A stretch of DNA of 64,000 nucleotides. Source: Shewanella frigidimarina. Lineage in GTDB: Bacteria > Pseudomonadota > Gammaproteobacteria > Enterobacterales > Shewanellaceae. Positions 16,270 through 25,882 of this stretch are shown piece after piece. The notes beneath the pieces were generated by a model. It was given only the letters and a program-made list of their open reading frames with translations. It was not told the DNA's origin and searched no databases. The translations under genes were made by a program, and so were the position numbers. Location of the stretch: the NCBI RefSeq assembly GCF_003797125.1, contig NZ_RKKE01000010.1, positions 1 through 64,000 of the forward strand, in the 5' to 3' direction. The first letter of the stretch is position 1. Every line of letters begins with the position of its first letter.

Positions 16270-18363
16270 TTAGAATTTAACTTCGGCGGCAACACTGAAA
16301 TTACGATCTTGACCAATGGTGACCATATTATACTGACCACCTTCAATATAGTCGGTATCGAATAGATTTCTGACATTGGCGCGTACACTGACGTCTTTCC
16401 CCATAACATCCATAGTATAGGCTGCGCCGATATCGAAACGGATATAACCGTCTTTACTAATACTGTTATCAGTGTTGGCAAAACGCTCACCAACATAGAT
16501 AGCACCAAAGTTTATCGCAAAGTCTTCAGTCATTTCATAGCGAGTCCAGATATTAGCCGACCATTCCGGCGCATCAACAGGTGTTTTACCTTCACGTTCA
16601 TCACCCGTGTGATATTCAGCATCAAGGTACATCATTGAAGATGTCATGAACCAATCGTCACTTAACTGACCTTGAGCGCCCACTTCAAATCCACGATGTT
16701 TCTGCTCACCACCTTGGGTAGTGATATCAGTATAGGAATCTATTGGAGTCGGTAATACTTCAGATATTGTAATATTCTCAACAGTGATATCAAATACAGC
16801 CGCAGTGAGTAATAAGCTATCGTCAAACAGTTCCCATTTGGTACCCACTTCGTACTGAATACCATATTCAGGTTTTAAATCCAGTTCATCGTTAACGTCA
16901 AATTGATTATTAACAGCACCTTGTGGAGTAAAACTTTTTGAATAGTTAACGTAAATACTGCCATTTTCCATTGGCGAGTAAATAGCCCCAAACTTAGGCG
17001 ATACCGCATAACTGTTCTGACCTAAGCCGTCTTTCTTTTGCTCGTCATAACGTACACCAGCAAGCAACTTCCACTGTTGGTTTACGGTCATTAAATCTTG
17101 TAAATAGAAACCATAATATTTGTATTCGCTCGGATCACCTTTGCTACTTAGATGATAATCAAGATCAGGCTTAATAACTGACTGCCCAGGAATAACTGTT
17201 TGGCTTGTTCCACGCTGGATCTGTTGTTGATAGAAATAATCTAGATAGTTTGCACCTATCAATAACTGGTGTTGAACTCCTGCAAAATCAAACTCGCCAG
17301 TAAAATCGATATAAGCGGTTTTATGTTGCCAGTCATCATAGCGATCAAATGGTTTAATGCTGTAACCGTTGCTAAAAGGAGCCGTGGTATATTGTGGCGC
17401 AGAGTCGAAACGTTGACGATTGAATTGCTGATCGTTATAACCGGCTTTAATTTTCCAATCGTCACTAATATGCCAAGTAAGATCTGCACCTAAATTTGAA
17501 ACCGTATTATCGGTAAAGGCCCAAGGAGCATCCCAAATAGTTTTATTATTGCCTATAACATTACCTTGAGAGTCTAACCAACCACCCGCATCAATACCGG
17601 CTTTATCTTGAGTGTGATCGTATTTAACAGATAGCAATACATCATCTGTTAAATCAAATTCCATATTAAGATAACCTAACCAACGATCACGATCTTGGTT
17701 TTCTTCTGTGGTTGAATATTCACGCCAATATGTTGTGTCTTGCTTTACTAACACACCACGATATCGAATACTTTGGGCATCATTTAAACTGCCTCCAGCA
17801 TCAATTTGTGCACGGGTAGAGCCGTAACCATCAGTGTCGACACCTACATTAAGCATAGAATCATAAGTCGGCTTTTTGGTGACCATATTCACCAAACCAC
17901 CTGGACCAGATTGGCCATACAACATACTAGAAGGACCTTTCAGCACTTCAACTTGTTGTAGAGTTTCAATAGGTTGTATGTAGTGAGACCATTGCTGGTG
18001 GCCATTAATTAAATAACCATTACCAGAATCTAACTCAAAGCCACGGATACTGAAAACCTGGCGGTTCCAGCGTGTAGTCCCTGCCGTTACACTTGAATCA
18101 TTCACTAATACTTCAGCAAGGTTAGTTGCCAATTGTTCATCGGTGACAAAATCAGGGATAACATTGACTGACTGTGGGGTATCCATTAGGTCGATATCAC
18201 CGCGCATAGCACCAGATGCTGTACCGACTTTATAATCGTTAAAAGTTCGACCCACAACATTAATACGTTCTATGTTTGTATAACTAGATACTTCAGCCAT
18301 TACCGGCATCGTCATTAATGCTGAACCAACTGCTAAACCTATAACTGAATATTTAAATACCAT
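16270..18363 (-). CDS. TonB-dependent siderophore receptor
   Basis: This outer-membrane receptor imports ferric siderophores with energy from TonB. The 697-residue protein has a signal peptide (about residues 1-23, ending VMA) and a TonB-box-like segment INVVG. A plug domain follows (about 60-165) with TPQSVNVIP, SIRGFELDSG, VEVLKGPSSMLYGQSGPGGLVNMVTKKP. The 22-strand barrel ends in VAAEVKF with the terminal Phe. These features fit the siderophore receptor subfamily (FhuE/FoxA-like); the actual siderophore cannot be named. A strong ribosome binding site GAGGAG lies 8 bases before the ATG. A candidate Fur box lies about 50-70 bp upstream. The gene sits between glmU and the glmS regulator with its own terminator. 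Confidence 0.93.
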   Translation of the reverse strand: MVFKYSVIGLAVGSALMTMPVMAEVSSYTNIERINVVGRTFNDYKVGTASGAMRGDIDLMDTPQSVNVIPDFVTDEQLATNLAEVLVNDSSVTAGTTRWNRQVFSIRGFELDSGNGYLINGHQQWSHYIQPIETLQQVEVLKGPSSMLYGQSGPGGLVNMVTKKPTYDSMLNVGVDTDGYGSTRAQIDAGGSLNDAQSIRYRGVLVKQDTTYWREYSTTEENQDRDRWLGYLNMEFDLTDDVLLSVKYDHTQDKAGIDAGGWLDSQGNVIGNNKTIWDAPWAFTDNTVSNLGADLTWHISDDWKIKAGYNDQQFNRQRFDSAPQYTTAPFSNGYSIKPFDRYDDWQHKTAYIDFTGEFDFAGVQHQLLIGANYLDYFYQQQIQRGTSQTVIPGQSVIKPDLDYHLSSKGDPSEYKYYGFYLQDLMTVNQQWKLLAGVRYDEQKKDGLGQNSYAVSPKFGAIYSPMENGSIYVNYSKSFTPQGAVNNQFDVNDELDLKPEYGIQYEVGTKWELFDDSLLLTAAVFDITVENITISEVLPTPIDSYTDITTQGGEQKHRGFEVGAQGQLSDDWFMTSSMMYLDAEYHTGDEREGKTPVDAPEWSANIWTRYEMTEDFAINFGAIYVGERFANTDNSISKDGYIRFDIGAAYTMDVMGKDVSVRANVRNLFDTDYIEGGQYNMVTIGQDRNFSVAAEVKF

Positions 18364-18411
18364 TTACAACTCCTCAATGAAACCTCTACTCCAACAAACG
18401 AGAGTAATATA

Positions 18412-18430
18412 AATGAGAAGCGTTTCTATT
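18412..18430 (-). promoter_or_regulatory. Candidate Fur box upstream of the TonB receptor
   Basis: AATGAGAAGCGTTTCTATT is an imperfect inverted repeat that agrees with an AATGANAATNATTCTCATT-type iron box at 12 of 17 scored positions. It lies 49-67 bp upstream of a siderophore receptor start codon, where iron control is expected. The match is moderate. Confidence 0.5.
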
Positions 18431-18591
18431 TAAACTTATTTTTTAATATTTACAATTGACTGTGATATTGATCAAAAATATATATAAACCAATGCATTGA
18501 GCCAACATACTAAAATGAATTTAAGCTTAAATTATCTCTTTTTGTGATTTTATTTGGTAAGTTTAATATTCATAATCTTTAAGACAATAAA

Positions 18592-18612
18592 AAAGCGACC
18601 AATGGCCGCTTT
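18592..18612 (-). terminator. Terminator of glmU
   Basis: On the minus strand AAAGCGGCC-ATT-GGTCGCTTT (9-bp stem with one mismatch) is followed by a T run. It is placed 21-41 bases after the glmU stop. Confidence 0.8.
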
Positions 18613-18632
18613 AGAATAATCAGTATAAAAAT

Positions 18633-19997
18633 CTACTTTTTAATTTTAATCGGCCGTTGCCAACCCGTAATATGACGCTGTTTAACGCGCGTAATCACCA
18701 GTTCATTTTCTGCTACATCTTTGGTTATGGTTGAACCAGCACCTAAAGTAGCATTTTTACCGATTGTCACAGGTGCAACAAGTTGGGTATCGCTACCGAC
18801 GAATACACCATCTTCAATAGTGGTAATAAACTTATTGGCACCGTCATAGTTACAGGTAATCGTACCGGCACCTATATTAACCCCAGCACCAATTTTTGCA
18901 TCGCCTAAATAGGCTAAGTGACCAGCTTTAGAACCTTTACCTAATACGCTCTTTTTAATTTCAACAAAGTTACCAATATGAGCATCTTCTTTAAGCTCTG
19001 CCCCTGGGCGTAAACGAGCAAAAGGTCCAGCACTGGCAGCTTGTCCAAGCTTAGCGCCTTCAACGATAGTATAAGGTTTAATTTCTGCATTATCGGCAAT
19101 GTCGCAATCAATCAAAATCGCGCCGGCTCCAATTGTCACGTTATTACCTAAGGTGACTTTACCTTGAAAAATAACGTTAACATCAATCATCACGTCCATA
19201 CCAACAGACACGTCGCCACGAATATCAATACGAGCAGGGTCGCGTAAATTAGCGCCTTCAAGCATCATTTTTTCAGCAGCTCGAGCTTGATAAGCTCGCT
19301 CTAATTGCGCAAGTTGTACGCGGTTATTAGCGCCTTCGACTTCAATAGCTGATTGTGGTTGTGAGGTGGTAATTTCAACACCATCAGCATTAGCCATGGC
19401 GATAATGTCAGTTAAATAGTATTCGCCTTGAGCATTATTATTAGATAAACGATTTAACCATGCTTTTAACTGCTTACCTGGTACCGCCATAATGCCGGTG
19501 TTCACTTCGTTAATAGCTAACTGCTCAGCATTAGCATCTTTTTGTTCAATAATTCCGACTACTTTACCCTGTTCACGAACGATACGACCATAACCTGTTG
19601 GATTAGGTAAATTGACAGTTAAGATAGCAAGACCATTTGTAGGACGAACAGCCAATAAAGCTTCTAAGGTCGATTGTTGAATTAGCGGCACATCACCATA
19701 AAGAATTAATACCGTGTCGTCGTCGTTAATATTTGGGTTAGCTTGGGCAACGGCATGGCCGGTACCGAGTTGTTCTGCTTGCAATACCCAATTTAATGCT
19801 TGCTCACCTAAAGCCGCTTGTAATTTATCTGCACCATAGCCATACACTAACTGAATAGCCGATGAACCTAAAGAATTGGCAGTATCGATAACGTGTTGCA
19901 CCATACTTTTATGGGCAATGGGATGCAGCACTTTAGGCAGATCTGAGCGCATCCGAGTTCCTTTTCCTGCAGCTAAGATCACAACATTTAACGACAT
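18633..19997 (-). CDS. glmU: Bifunctional UDP-GlcNAc pyrophosphorylase / GlcN-1-P acetyltransferase GlmU
   Basis: GlmU acetylates glucosamine-1-phosphate and then joins it to UTP, giving UDP-GlcNAc. The 454-residue protein has the N-terminal uridyltransferase domain with LAAGKGTRMRSDLPKVLH (about residues 8-25) and LYGDVPL. A C-terminal left-handed beta-helix acetyltransferase follows (from about 250), with hexapeptide repeats and GAGTITCNYDGANKF. Length is close to E. coli GlmU (456). It is monocistronic; atpC ends upstream at its own terminator. Confidence 0.97.
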   Translation of the reverse strand: MSLNVVILAAGKGTRMRSDLPKVLHPIAHKSMVQHVIDTANSLGSSAIQLVYGYGADKLQAALGEQALNWVLQAEQLGTGHAVAQANPNINDDDTVLILYGDVPLIQQSTLEALLAVRPTNGLAILTVNLPNPTGYGRIVREQGKVVGIIEQKDANAEQLAINEVNTGIMAVPGKQLKAWLNRLSNNNAQGEYYLTDIIAMANADGVEITTSQPQSAIEVEGANNRVQLAQLERAYQARAAEKMMLEGANLRDPARIDIRGDVSVGMDVMIDVNVIFQGKVTLGNNVTIGAGAILIDCDIADNAEIKPYTIVEGAKLGQAASAGPFARLRPGAELKEDAHIGNFVEIKKSVLGKGSKAGHLAYLGDAKIGAGVNIGAGTITCNYDGANKFITTIEDGVFVGSDTQLVAPVTIGKNATLGAGSTITKDVAENELVITRVKQRHITGWQRPIKIKK

Positions 19998-20099
19998 TGA
20001 GCATTCCTTTATTGAACAGATAGAGATTTGCGGTCATTTTAGCGGAATATCAACCAAAGGGAAAACAAAGGCGCTAAGTTAGCCAGTAATAGGCAATAA

Positions 20100-20127
20100 A
20101 AAAGGCGACTCGTAAGAGTCGCCTTTT
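20100..20127 (-). terminator. Terminator of the atp operon
   Basis: A 12-bp perfect stem AAAAGGCGACTC / GAGTCGCCTTTT with GTAA loop lies about 20 bases past the atpC stop. It is the strongest terminator in this part of the window. Confidence 0.92.
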
Positions 20128-20145
20128 AAGCGTCAAATAATCAGA

Positions 20146-20577
20146 TTATCTGGTGATATTTTTCTTGATGCATTCAACAACACGTAATTGAGCCAAAGAT
20201 TTGGCTAACTCGATTGTAGCAGCTTCATAATTGAAGTCAGTACCGGCATTAGCAATTGCTTGCTCTGCACGTTCTTTGGCTTCTAAAGCAGCTTTTTCAT
20301 CAATATCATCGGCACGTAATGCTACATCAGCAAGCACTGAAATTGCAGTAGGTTGTACTTCAAGTAAACCACCTGATAAATACAACACTTCTTCACTGCC
20401 ATCTTGCTTGATAAAGCGCGCCATACCAGGCTTGATTTTTGTCAGTAACGCAACATGGTTAGGCATAATACCTAACTCACCTTCAGCACCATTAACTTCT
20501 AAAAAGCTAACTTGGCCATGGAAGATGCTGTTTTCTGCACTAACAATATCAAGTTGGACTGTTTTGGCTGCCATCAA
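20146..20577 (-). CDS. atpC: ATP synthase F1 subunit epsilon
   Basis: The epsilon subunit forms part of the central stalk and inhibits ATP hydrolysis through its C-terminal helices. The 143-residue protein has the N-terminal beta-sandwich (about residues 1-88, with FLEVNGAEGELGIMPNHVALLTKIKPG) and a C-terminal helical hairpin rich in Ala and Glu. It is last in the operon atpIBEFHAGDC, 33 bp after atpD and before a strong terminator. Length fits the family. Confidence 0.96.
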   Translation of the reverse strand: MMAAKTVQLDIVSAENSIFHGQVSFLEVNGAEGELGIMPNHVALLTKIKPGMARFIKQDGSEEVLYLSGGLLEVQPTAISVLADVALRADDIDEKAALEAKERAEQAIANAGTDFNYEAATIELAKSLAQLRVVECIKKNITR

Positions 20578-20610
20578 GTTCTCCTTAAAGAACTAAGCTT
20601 TACGGCCTAG

Positions 20611-22002
20611 TTATTTCTTTTTGTTAGCTTTTTCGACAGCTTCATCGATAGAGCCAACCATGTAGAACGCTTGCTCTGGGATGTGATCGAACTCACCATC
20701 CAAGATACCCTTGAAGCCACGGATGGTGTCTTTAAGAGAAACGTACTTACCAGGAGAACCAGTGAAGACTTCTGCTACGAAGAAAGGTTGAGATAAGAAA
20801 CGCTCAATCTTACGTGCTCGGAATACCATGGTTTTGTCATCATCTGACAATTCATCCATACCCAAGATAGCAATAATGTCTTTCAGCTCTTTATAACGCT
20901 GTAATACAGTTTGTACACCGTTTGCAACGTCATAATGCTCTTGGCCAACAACCTGTGGATCTAACTGACGTGAAGTCGAATCCAATGGGTCAACCGCTGG
21001 GTAAATACCCAAAGATGCAATTTGACGAGACAATACAACAGTCGCATCTAAGTGAGCGAAGGTTGTTGCTGGTGACGGATCAGTTAAGTCATCCGCAGGT
21101 ACATATACTGCTTGTACAGAAGTAATCGAACCAGACTTAGTTGAAGTGATACGTTCTTGAAGAACACCCATCTCTTCAGCTAGTGTTGGCTGATAACCTA
21201 CTGCAGAAGGCATACGACCTAATAGTGCAGACACTTCAGTACCCGCTAGGGTGTAACGGTAAATGTTGTCCACGAACAACAATACGTCACGACCTTCGTC
21301 ACGGAACTTTTCAGCGATACTCAGGCCAGTTAACGCTACGCGTAAACGGTTACCTGGAGGCTCGTTCATCTGACCATAAACCATGGCTACTTTGTCTAAT
21401 ACGCCTGAATCTTCCATCTCGTAGTAGAAGTCGTTACCCTCACGAGTACGCTCACCAACACCAGCGAAAACAGAAAGACCAGAGTGAGCTTTAGCGATGT
21501 TGTTAATCAGTTCCATCATGTTGACTGTTTTACCAACACCAGCACCACCGAACAGACCGACTTTACCACCTTTAGCGAAAGGACAAACAAGGTCGATAAC
21601 CTTGATACCTGTCTCTAATAGCTCAGTTGAATTTGACTGATCTTCGTATGAAGGGGCTGCACGGTGAATAACATAACGCTCTTCTTCACCAATAGGACCC
21701 GCTTCATCGATAGGCTCACCCAATACGTTCATAATACGGCCAAGGGTTGCAACCCCTACCGGAACAGTAATTGGTGAACCTGAGTTTGCTACCTCTAGAC
21801 CACGACGCAGACCATCAGAAGAACCCATAGCGATGGTACGAACTACACCACCACCTAGTTGCTGCTGAACTTCCAGCACCAAACCATTACAGGCGCCTTC
21901 ACCAGTGATCTTCAGAGCGTCATATACTCGAGGTACAGAATCTTGTGGAAACTCTACGTCCACAACCGCGCCAATTACTTGGACAACAGTACCTGTGCTC
22001 AT
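20611..22002 (-). CDS. atpD: ATP synthase F1 subunit beta
   Basis: The beta subunit carries the catalytic nucleotide sites of F1. The 463-residue protein shows the Walker A loop GGAGVGKTVNMMELI (about residues 151-165), the catalytic segment GERTREGNDFYYEM (about 183-196) and Walker B region DVLLFVDNIYRYT. Length is the same class as E. coli AtpD (460). It lies between atpG and atpC with 35- and 33-bp gaps, in one transcription unit. Confidence 0.98.
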   Translation of the reverse strand: MSTGTVVQVIGAVVDVEFPQDSVPRVYDALKITGEGACNGLVLEVQQQLGGGVVRTIAMGSSDGLRRGLEVANSGSPITVPVGVATLGRIMNVLGEPIDEAGPIGEEERYVIHRAAPSYEDQSNSTELLETGIKVIDLVCPFAKGGKVGLFGGAGVGKTVNMMELINNIAKAHSGLSVFAGVGERTREGNDFYYEMEDSGVLDKVAMVYGQMNEPPGNRLRVALTGLSIAEKFRDEGRDVLLFVDNIYRYTLAGTEVSALLGRMPSAVGYQPTLAEEMGVLQERITSTKSGSITSVQAVYVPADDLTDPSPATTFAHLDATVVLSRQIASLGIYPAVDPLDSTSRQLDPQVVGQEHYDVANGVQTVLQRYKELKDIIAILGMDELSDDDKTMVFRARKIERFLSQPFFVAEVFTGSPGKYVSLKDTIRGFKGILDGEFDHIPEQAFYMVGSIDEAVEKANKKK

Positions 22003-22037
22003 GATTAATCCTCTAAACTTGATTTCGTTACCTAAAC

Positions 22038-22898
22038 CTAAACCGCTGCAGCGCCTGATACAATTTCCGACAGTTCTTGCGTAATCGCAGCCTGACGGGC
22101 CTTGTTATAGACGAGTTGCAAATCATCGATCATTTCGCCAGCGTTGTCTGTTGCCGCCTTCATAGCTACCATACGGGCAGCTTGTTCAGAGGCAATATTC
22201 TCAACAACACCTTGATATACTTGTGACTCTACATAACGAGTTAACAATAGGTCCAAAACTTCTTTTGGATCTGGCTCGTAAATATAATCCCAAGGATAAC
22301 TAGCTACTTCTTCATCTGACTTAGGTAAAGGTAGCAGCTGTTCGATCACCGGAGTCTGGGTCATTGTATTAACAAATTTGTTAAACACAATGTACAGACG
22401 ATCCAATTTACCTTCGTTGTAAGCTTTTAACATGACACGTACAGTGCCAATCAAATCAGCAAGTTTTGGCGCATCGCCTAAACCTGATGCATGGGCGGAA
22501 ACTTCACCACCAAAGCTTTTAAAAAACTGAACAGAACGGGCACCAATTGGGCAAAACTCAACGTCTGCACCCTGTTCTTTCCATTTTTTAACGTCTGACA
22601 CAACCTTTTTAAAGAGGTTGACGTTCAAACCACCACAAAGGCCACGGTCGGTTGCTACAACAATGTAACCAACCCGCTTGGCATCTCTCACCTCTAAATA
22701 GGGGTGTTTATACTCGAGAGTACCTTGCGCTACGTGACCGATCACCTTACGCATATTTTCTGCATATGGACGGCTCGCTGCCATGCGTTCCTGCGCTCTG
22801 CGCATTTTGCTGGCGGCAACCATTTCCATAGCGGAAGTGATCTTCTGAGTATTTTTAACACTCGCGATCTTGGTTTTAATCTCTTTAGCGCTGGCCAT
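22038..22898 (-). CDS. atpG: ATP synthase F1 subunit gamma
   Basis: The gamma subunit is the rotating shaft linking the c-ring to the catalytic head. The 286-residue protein begins with the conserved MASAKEIKTKIASVKNTQKITSAMEMVAASKMRRAQ and ends with the conserved helix AARMVAMKAATDNAGEMIDDL followed by YNKARQAAITQELSEIVSGAAA, typical of bacterial gamma. Sited between atpA (53-bp gap) and atpD. Confidence 0.97.
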   Translation of the reverse strand: MASAKEIKTKIASVKNTQKITSAMEMVAASKMRRAQERMAASRPYAENMRKVIGHVAQGTLEYKHPYLEVRDAKRVGYIVVATDRGLCGGLNVNLFKKVVSDVKKWKEQGADVEFCPIGARSVQFFKSFGGEVSAHASGLGDAPKLADLIGTVRVMLKAYNEGKLDRLYIVFNKFVNTMTQTPVIEQLLPLPKSDEEVASYPWDYIYEPDPKEVLDLLLTRYVESQVYQGVVENIASEQAARMVAMKAATDNAGEMIDDLQLVYNKARQAAITQELSEIVSGAAAV

Positions 22899-22951
22899 CT
22901 CTACTCTCCAATCTGGGACCTGAGGTGCCTAATGACACCCCGTGTTCATTA

Positions 22952-24493
22952 TTACCAGGTTTGGGTTTCAATGAACTTGTCCATGCCTGCCTTTAACTCA
23001 CCTTCGATATCAGCGTTATAATCGCCAGTAGCATTGATGGTGTTCATTAGGTCAGTATGTTGACTGTTCATGTATGAAAGCAGAGAGGCCTCGAAGCGAC
23101 CGATTTCATTTAAAGCAACACCTTTAAGGTAGCCTTTTTCAGCTGCGAAAATAGACACAGACTGGGCAGCAACGCTCATAGGAGCATATTGCTTTTGCTT
23201 CATTAATTCGGTTACACGCTCACCATGCTCAAGTTGAGCACGAGTTGCATCATCTAAATCAGATGCAAACTGTGAGAACGCAGCAAGCTCTCGATACTGT
23301 GCAAGTGCAGTACGAATACCACCAGACAGTTTCTTGATGATTTTAGTCTGCGCAGCACCACCAACACGAGAAACAGAAATACCTGGGTTAACTGCTGGAC
23401 GTAGTCCTGAGTTAAACAAATCAGTTTCAAGGAAGATTTGACCATCTGTAATAGAAATTACGTTGGTCGGTACGAACGCTGATACATCACCAGCTTGGGT
23501 TTCAATAATAGGTAAAGCGGTTAACGAACCAGTTTGACCTGTTACTGCACCTTTAGTGAACTTTTCTACATAATTCACGTTTACGCGTGAAGCACGCTCT
23601 AATAAACGAGAGTGTAGATAAAAAACGTCACCTGGGTATGCTTCACGTCCTGGTGGACGCTTCAATAGTAATGAAATTTGACGATAAGCAACTGCTTGCT
23701 TAGACAAATCATCATATACGATTAAAGAATCTTCACCGCGGTCACGGAAGTATTCACCCATAGAACAACCAGAATATGGCGCTAAGTATTGCAGTGCAGC
23801 AGCTTCAGAAGCTGAAGCAACAACAACAATAGTGTTAGCTAATGCACCATGTTCTTCAAGCTTGCGTACTACGTTAGCGATGGTAGAAGCTTTCTGACCA
23901 ATAGCTACATAGACACACTTAATGCCTGATTCTTTCTGGTTGATAATTGCATCGATTGCCATCGCTGTTTTACCAGTCTGACGGTCACCAATAATCAATT
24001 CACGTTGACCACGACCAATAGGGATCATAGCATCAACGGCTTTATAACCAGTTTGAATTGGTTGTGATACTGACTTACGTTCAATAACACCAGGGGCAAT
24101 CACTTCAACAGGAGAGAAACCATCGTTGTCGATAGGTCCTTTTCCGTCAATAGGCTCACCTAGAGTGTTAACAACGCGGCCAAGTAGACCACGACCCACC
24201 GGTACTTCAAGAATACGACCAGTGGTTCTTACTTTATCGCCTTCTGCTAAATTAGCATAAGGCCCCATCACTACGGCGCCGACAGAATCACGTTCTAAAT
24301 TCAACGCGATTGCAAAACAGCCACCAGGCAGTTCGATCATTTCACCTTGCATTACATCGGCTAGGCCGTTAATGCGAATGATGCCGTCACTTACTGCAAC
24401 GATTGTACCTTCGTTGCGAGCTTCACTAACGACGTCGAACTGCTGGATCCGCTGCTTAATCAGATCGCTGATTTCAGTGGAATTCAGTTGCAT
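22952..24493 (-). CDS. atpA: ATP synthase F1 subunit alpha
   Basis: The alpha subunit alternates with beta in F1 and holds the regulatory nucleotide sites. The ATG at 24493 is preferred to an in-frame TTG two codons earlier, because GGGAG stands 8 bases before it. It gives MQLNSTEIS and 513 residues, the same length as E. coli AtpA. Visible motifs are the P-loop GDRQTGKTAMAID (about residues 169-181), YDDLSKQAVAYRQISLLL, and the C-terminal region ending in TQTW. It follows atpH with a 14-bp spacer. Confidence 0.98.
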   Translation of the reverse strand: MQLNSTEISDLIKQRIQQFDVVSEARNEGTIVAVSDGIIRINGLADVMQGEMIELPGGCFAIALNLERDSVGAVVMGPYANLAEGDKVRTTGRILEVPVGRGLLGRVVNTLGEPIDGKGPIDNDGFSPVEVIAPGVIERKSVSQPIQTGYKAVDAMIPIGRGQRELIIGDRQTGKTAMAIDAIINQKESGIKCVYVAIGQKASTIANVVRKLEEHGALANTIVVVASASEAAALQYLAPYSGCSMGEYFRDRGEDSLIVYDDLSKQAVAYRQISLLLKRPPGREAYPGDVFYLHSRLLERASRVNVNYVEKFTKGAVTGQTGSLTALPIIETQAGDVSAFVPTNVISITDGQIFLETDLFNSGLRPAVNPGISVSRVGGAAQTKIIKKLSGGIRTALAQYRELAAFSQFASDLDDATRAQLEHGERVTELMKQKQYAPMSVAAQSVSIFAAEKGYLKGVALNEIGRFEASLLSYMNSQHTDLMNTINATGDYNADIEGELKAGMDKFIETQTW

Positions 24494-24507
24494 GCTCAAA
24501 CTCCCAA

Positions 24508-25041
24508 TTACGACTGCAGCTTTTCAGACAAACGCGATAACTTACCGCTTACCGAGCCATCAATGACTAGGTCGCCTGATTTAATAATTACACCGCCAAT
24601 AAGCGATGCGTCGATGCTGCAATTCAGCTTAACTTTGCGTGCGAGACGTTTCTCTAAAGAAACACTAATTTGCTGCTGTTGCTCAGAGCTTAGCTCAGTA
24701 GCAGAAACCACATCGGCTTCAACTTCTTTTGCCCACTCATTACGGTATTCAGCAAAAAGTAGCGATACTGTTGACAGTATCCCTAAACGACCGTTTTCAG
24801 CCATTACCTTTATCAGGTTTTGACCTTGCTCATTGACTTGCTCACCGCATACTTTTATAAACAGTGTGGCAAGCTGTGTACTCGCGAGAGTACCATTAAG
24901 CAGTGGCTTTATTGATTCGTTTTCACTTACCAATGAAGCGAAAGTTAACATTTCTGTCCAACTTTCTACTGCTTTATGCTCAACAGCAAAATCAAAAGCT
25001 GCCTTTGCGTAAGGGCGAGCGATGGTGCTTAATTCAGCCAT
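24508..25041 (-). CDS. atpH: ATP synthase F1 subunit delta
   Basis: Delta links the peripheral stalk to the top of F1. The 177-residue protein begins MAELSTIARPYAKAAFDFAVEH and has the C-terminal OSCP/delta segment VKLNCSIDASLIGGVIIKSGDLVIDGSVSGKL (written here in part: key elements are GGVIIKSGDLVIDGSV and the terminal helix). Length equals that of E. coli AtpH. It lies 16 bp after atpF and 14 bp before atpA. Confidence 0.96.
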   Translation of the reverse strand: MAELSTIARPYAKAAFDFAVEHKAVESWTEMLTFASLVSENESIKPLLNGTLASTQLATLFIKVCGEQVNEQGQNLIKVMAENGRLGILSTVSLLFAEYRNEWAKEVEADVVSATELSSEQQQQISVSLEKRLARKVKLNCSIDASLIGGVIIKSGDLVIDGSVSGKLSRLSEKLQS

Positions 25042-25057
25042 AACTCAACTCCCTTAA

Positions 25058-25528
25058 TCAAATTTCAGCAACAAGTTTATTAACAATGTCACTGTGGGCT
25101 TCTGGATCAATCGTACGTTCAAGAATTTTCTCTGCACCAGCGATAGCTAGTAGAGCAACTTGCTTACGCAAATCATCTTTCACGCGATTACGTTCGTTTT
25201 CAATTTCTGCTTGACCCTGAGCGATAATTTTAGCGCGCTCAGTTTGTGCTTCAACTTTAGCTTCTTCAACGATTTGAGCCTTACGCTTATTAGCTTGCTC
25301 AATAATTTCGTTGGCAGTTACTTTTGCTTCTTTAAGTTGCTCAGTAGCTTTAATTTGTGCTAACTCTAGATCTTTTGCTGCACGGCCGGCATCAGCCAGA
25401 CCATCAGCAATTTTCTTCTGGCGTTCTTCGATGGCATTCATCAACGGAGGCCATACAAACTTCATGCAAAACCACACGAAGAGAATAAAGGCAACCGTCT
25501 GACCGAATAGGGTAGCGTTGAAATTCAC
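25058..25528 (-). CDS. atpF: ATP synthase Fo subunit b
   Basis: Subunit b dimerises to form the peripheral stalk. The 156-residue protein has one N-terminal membrane helix (about residues 7-24, QTVAFILFVWFCMKFVWP), followed by a long charged coiled coil rich in Ala, Glu, Lys and Gln, and a short C-terminal region that binds delta. Length equals E. coli AtpF. It lies 37 bp after atpE in the operon. Confidence 0.97.
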   Translation of the reverse strand: MNFNATLFGQTVAFILFVWFCMKFVWPPLMNAIEERQKKIADGLADAGRAAKDLELAQIKATEQLKEAKVTANEIIEQANKRKAQIVEEAKVEAQTERAKIIAQGQAEIENERNRVKDDLRKQVALLAIAGAEKILERTIDPEAHSDIVNKLVAEI

Positions 25529-25565
25529 AACAGCCTCCTAGTTAGATTAAAGACAGAAGCGTTAG

Positions 25566-25817
25566 TTAAAGCATTGCACCCAATGGGTTAGTAAATAGCA
25601 TAAATAGCGCAATACCTACACCAATCATAGTTACGGCATCTAAAAGACCCGCTACGATGAACATTTTAACTTGTAACATAGGCGCCATTTCTGGCTGACG
25701 AGCTGCACCTTCTAAAAACTTCCCACCTAAAAGGCCGAAACCAATAGCTGTTCCTAATGCACCCATACCAATGAGTAGAGCAACAGCAATAGCCGTCATT
25801 CCTAATACAGTTTCCAT
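25566..25817 (-). CDS. atpE: ATP synthase Fo subunit c
   Basis: Subunit c forms the rotor ring that carries ions across the membrane. The 83-residue hairpin has two membrane helices, the polar loop ARQPE (R40-Q41-P42) and the ion-binding Asp60 in AGLLDAV. An Asp at this site and no obvious sodium-binding signature on helix 1 point to proton coupling. The ATG at 25817 is chosen because GGAG lies 6 bases upstream; a longer frame from 25829 would start at TTG. Confidence 0.96.
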
Positions 25818-25882
25818 ATCTATCTCCAATATTCTAAATCGTTGTTATTAATGATTTAGGTCAAAAAAATTTTCGGTTACCC

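Noticed and set aside
17206..17221. TGTTCCACGCTGGATC, a partial parS resemblance in the TonB receptor gene
   Set aside because: Only the left half fits; the palindrome is broken by an extra base and the right arm is wrong.
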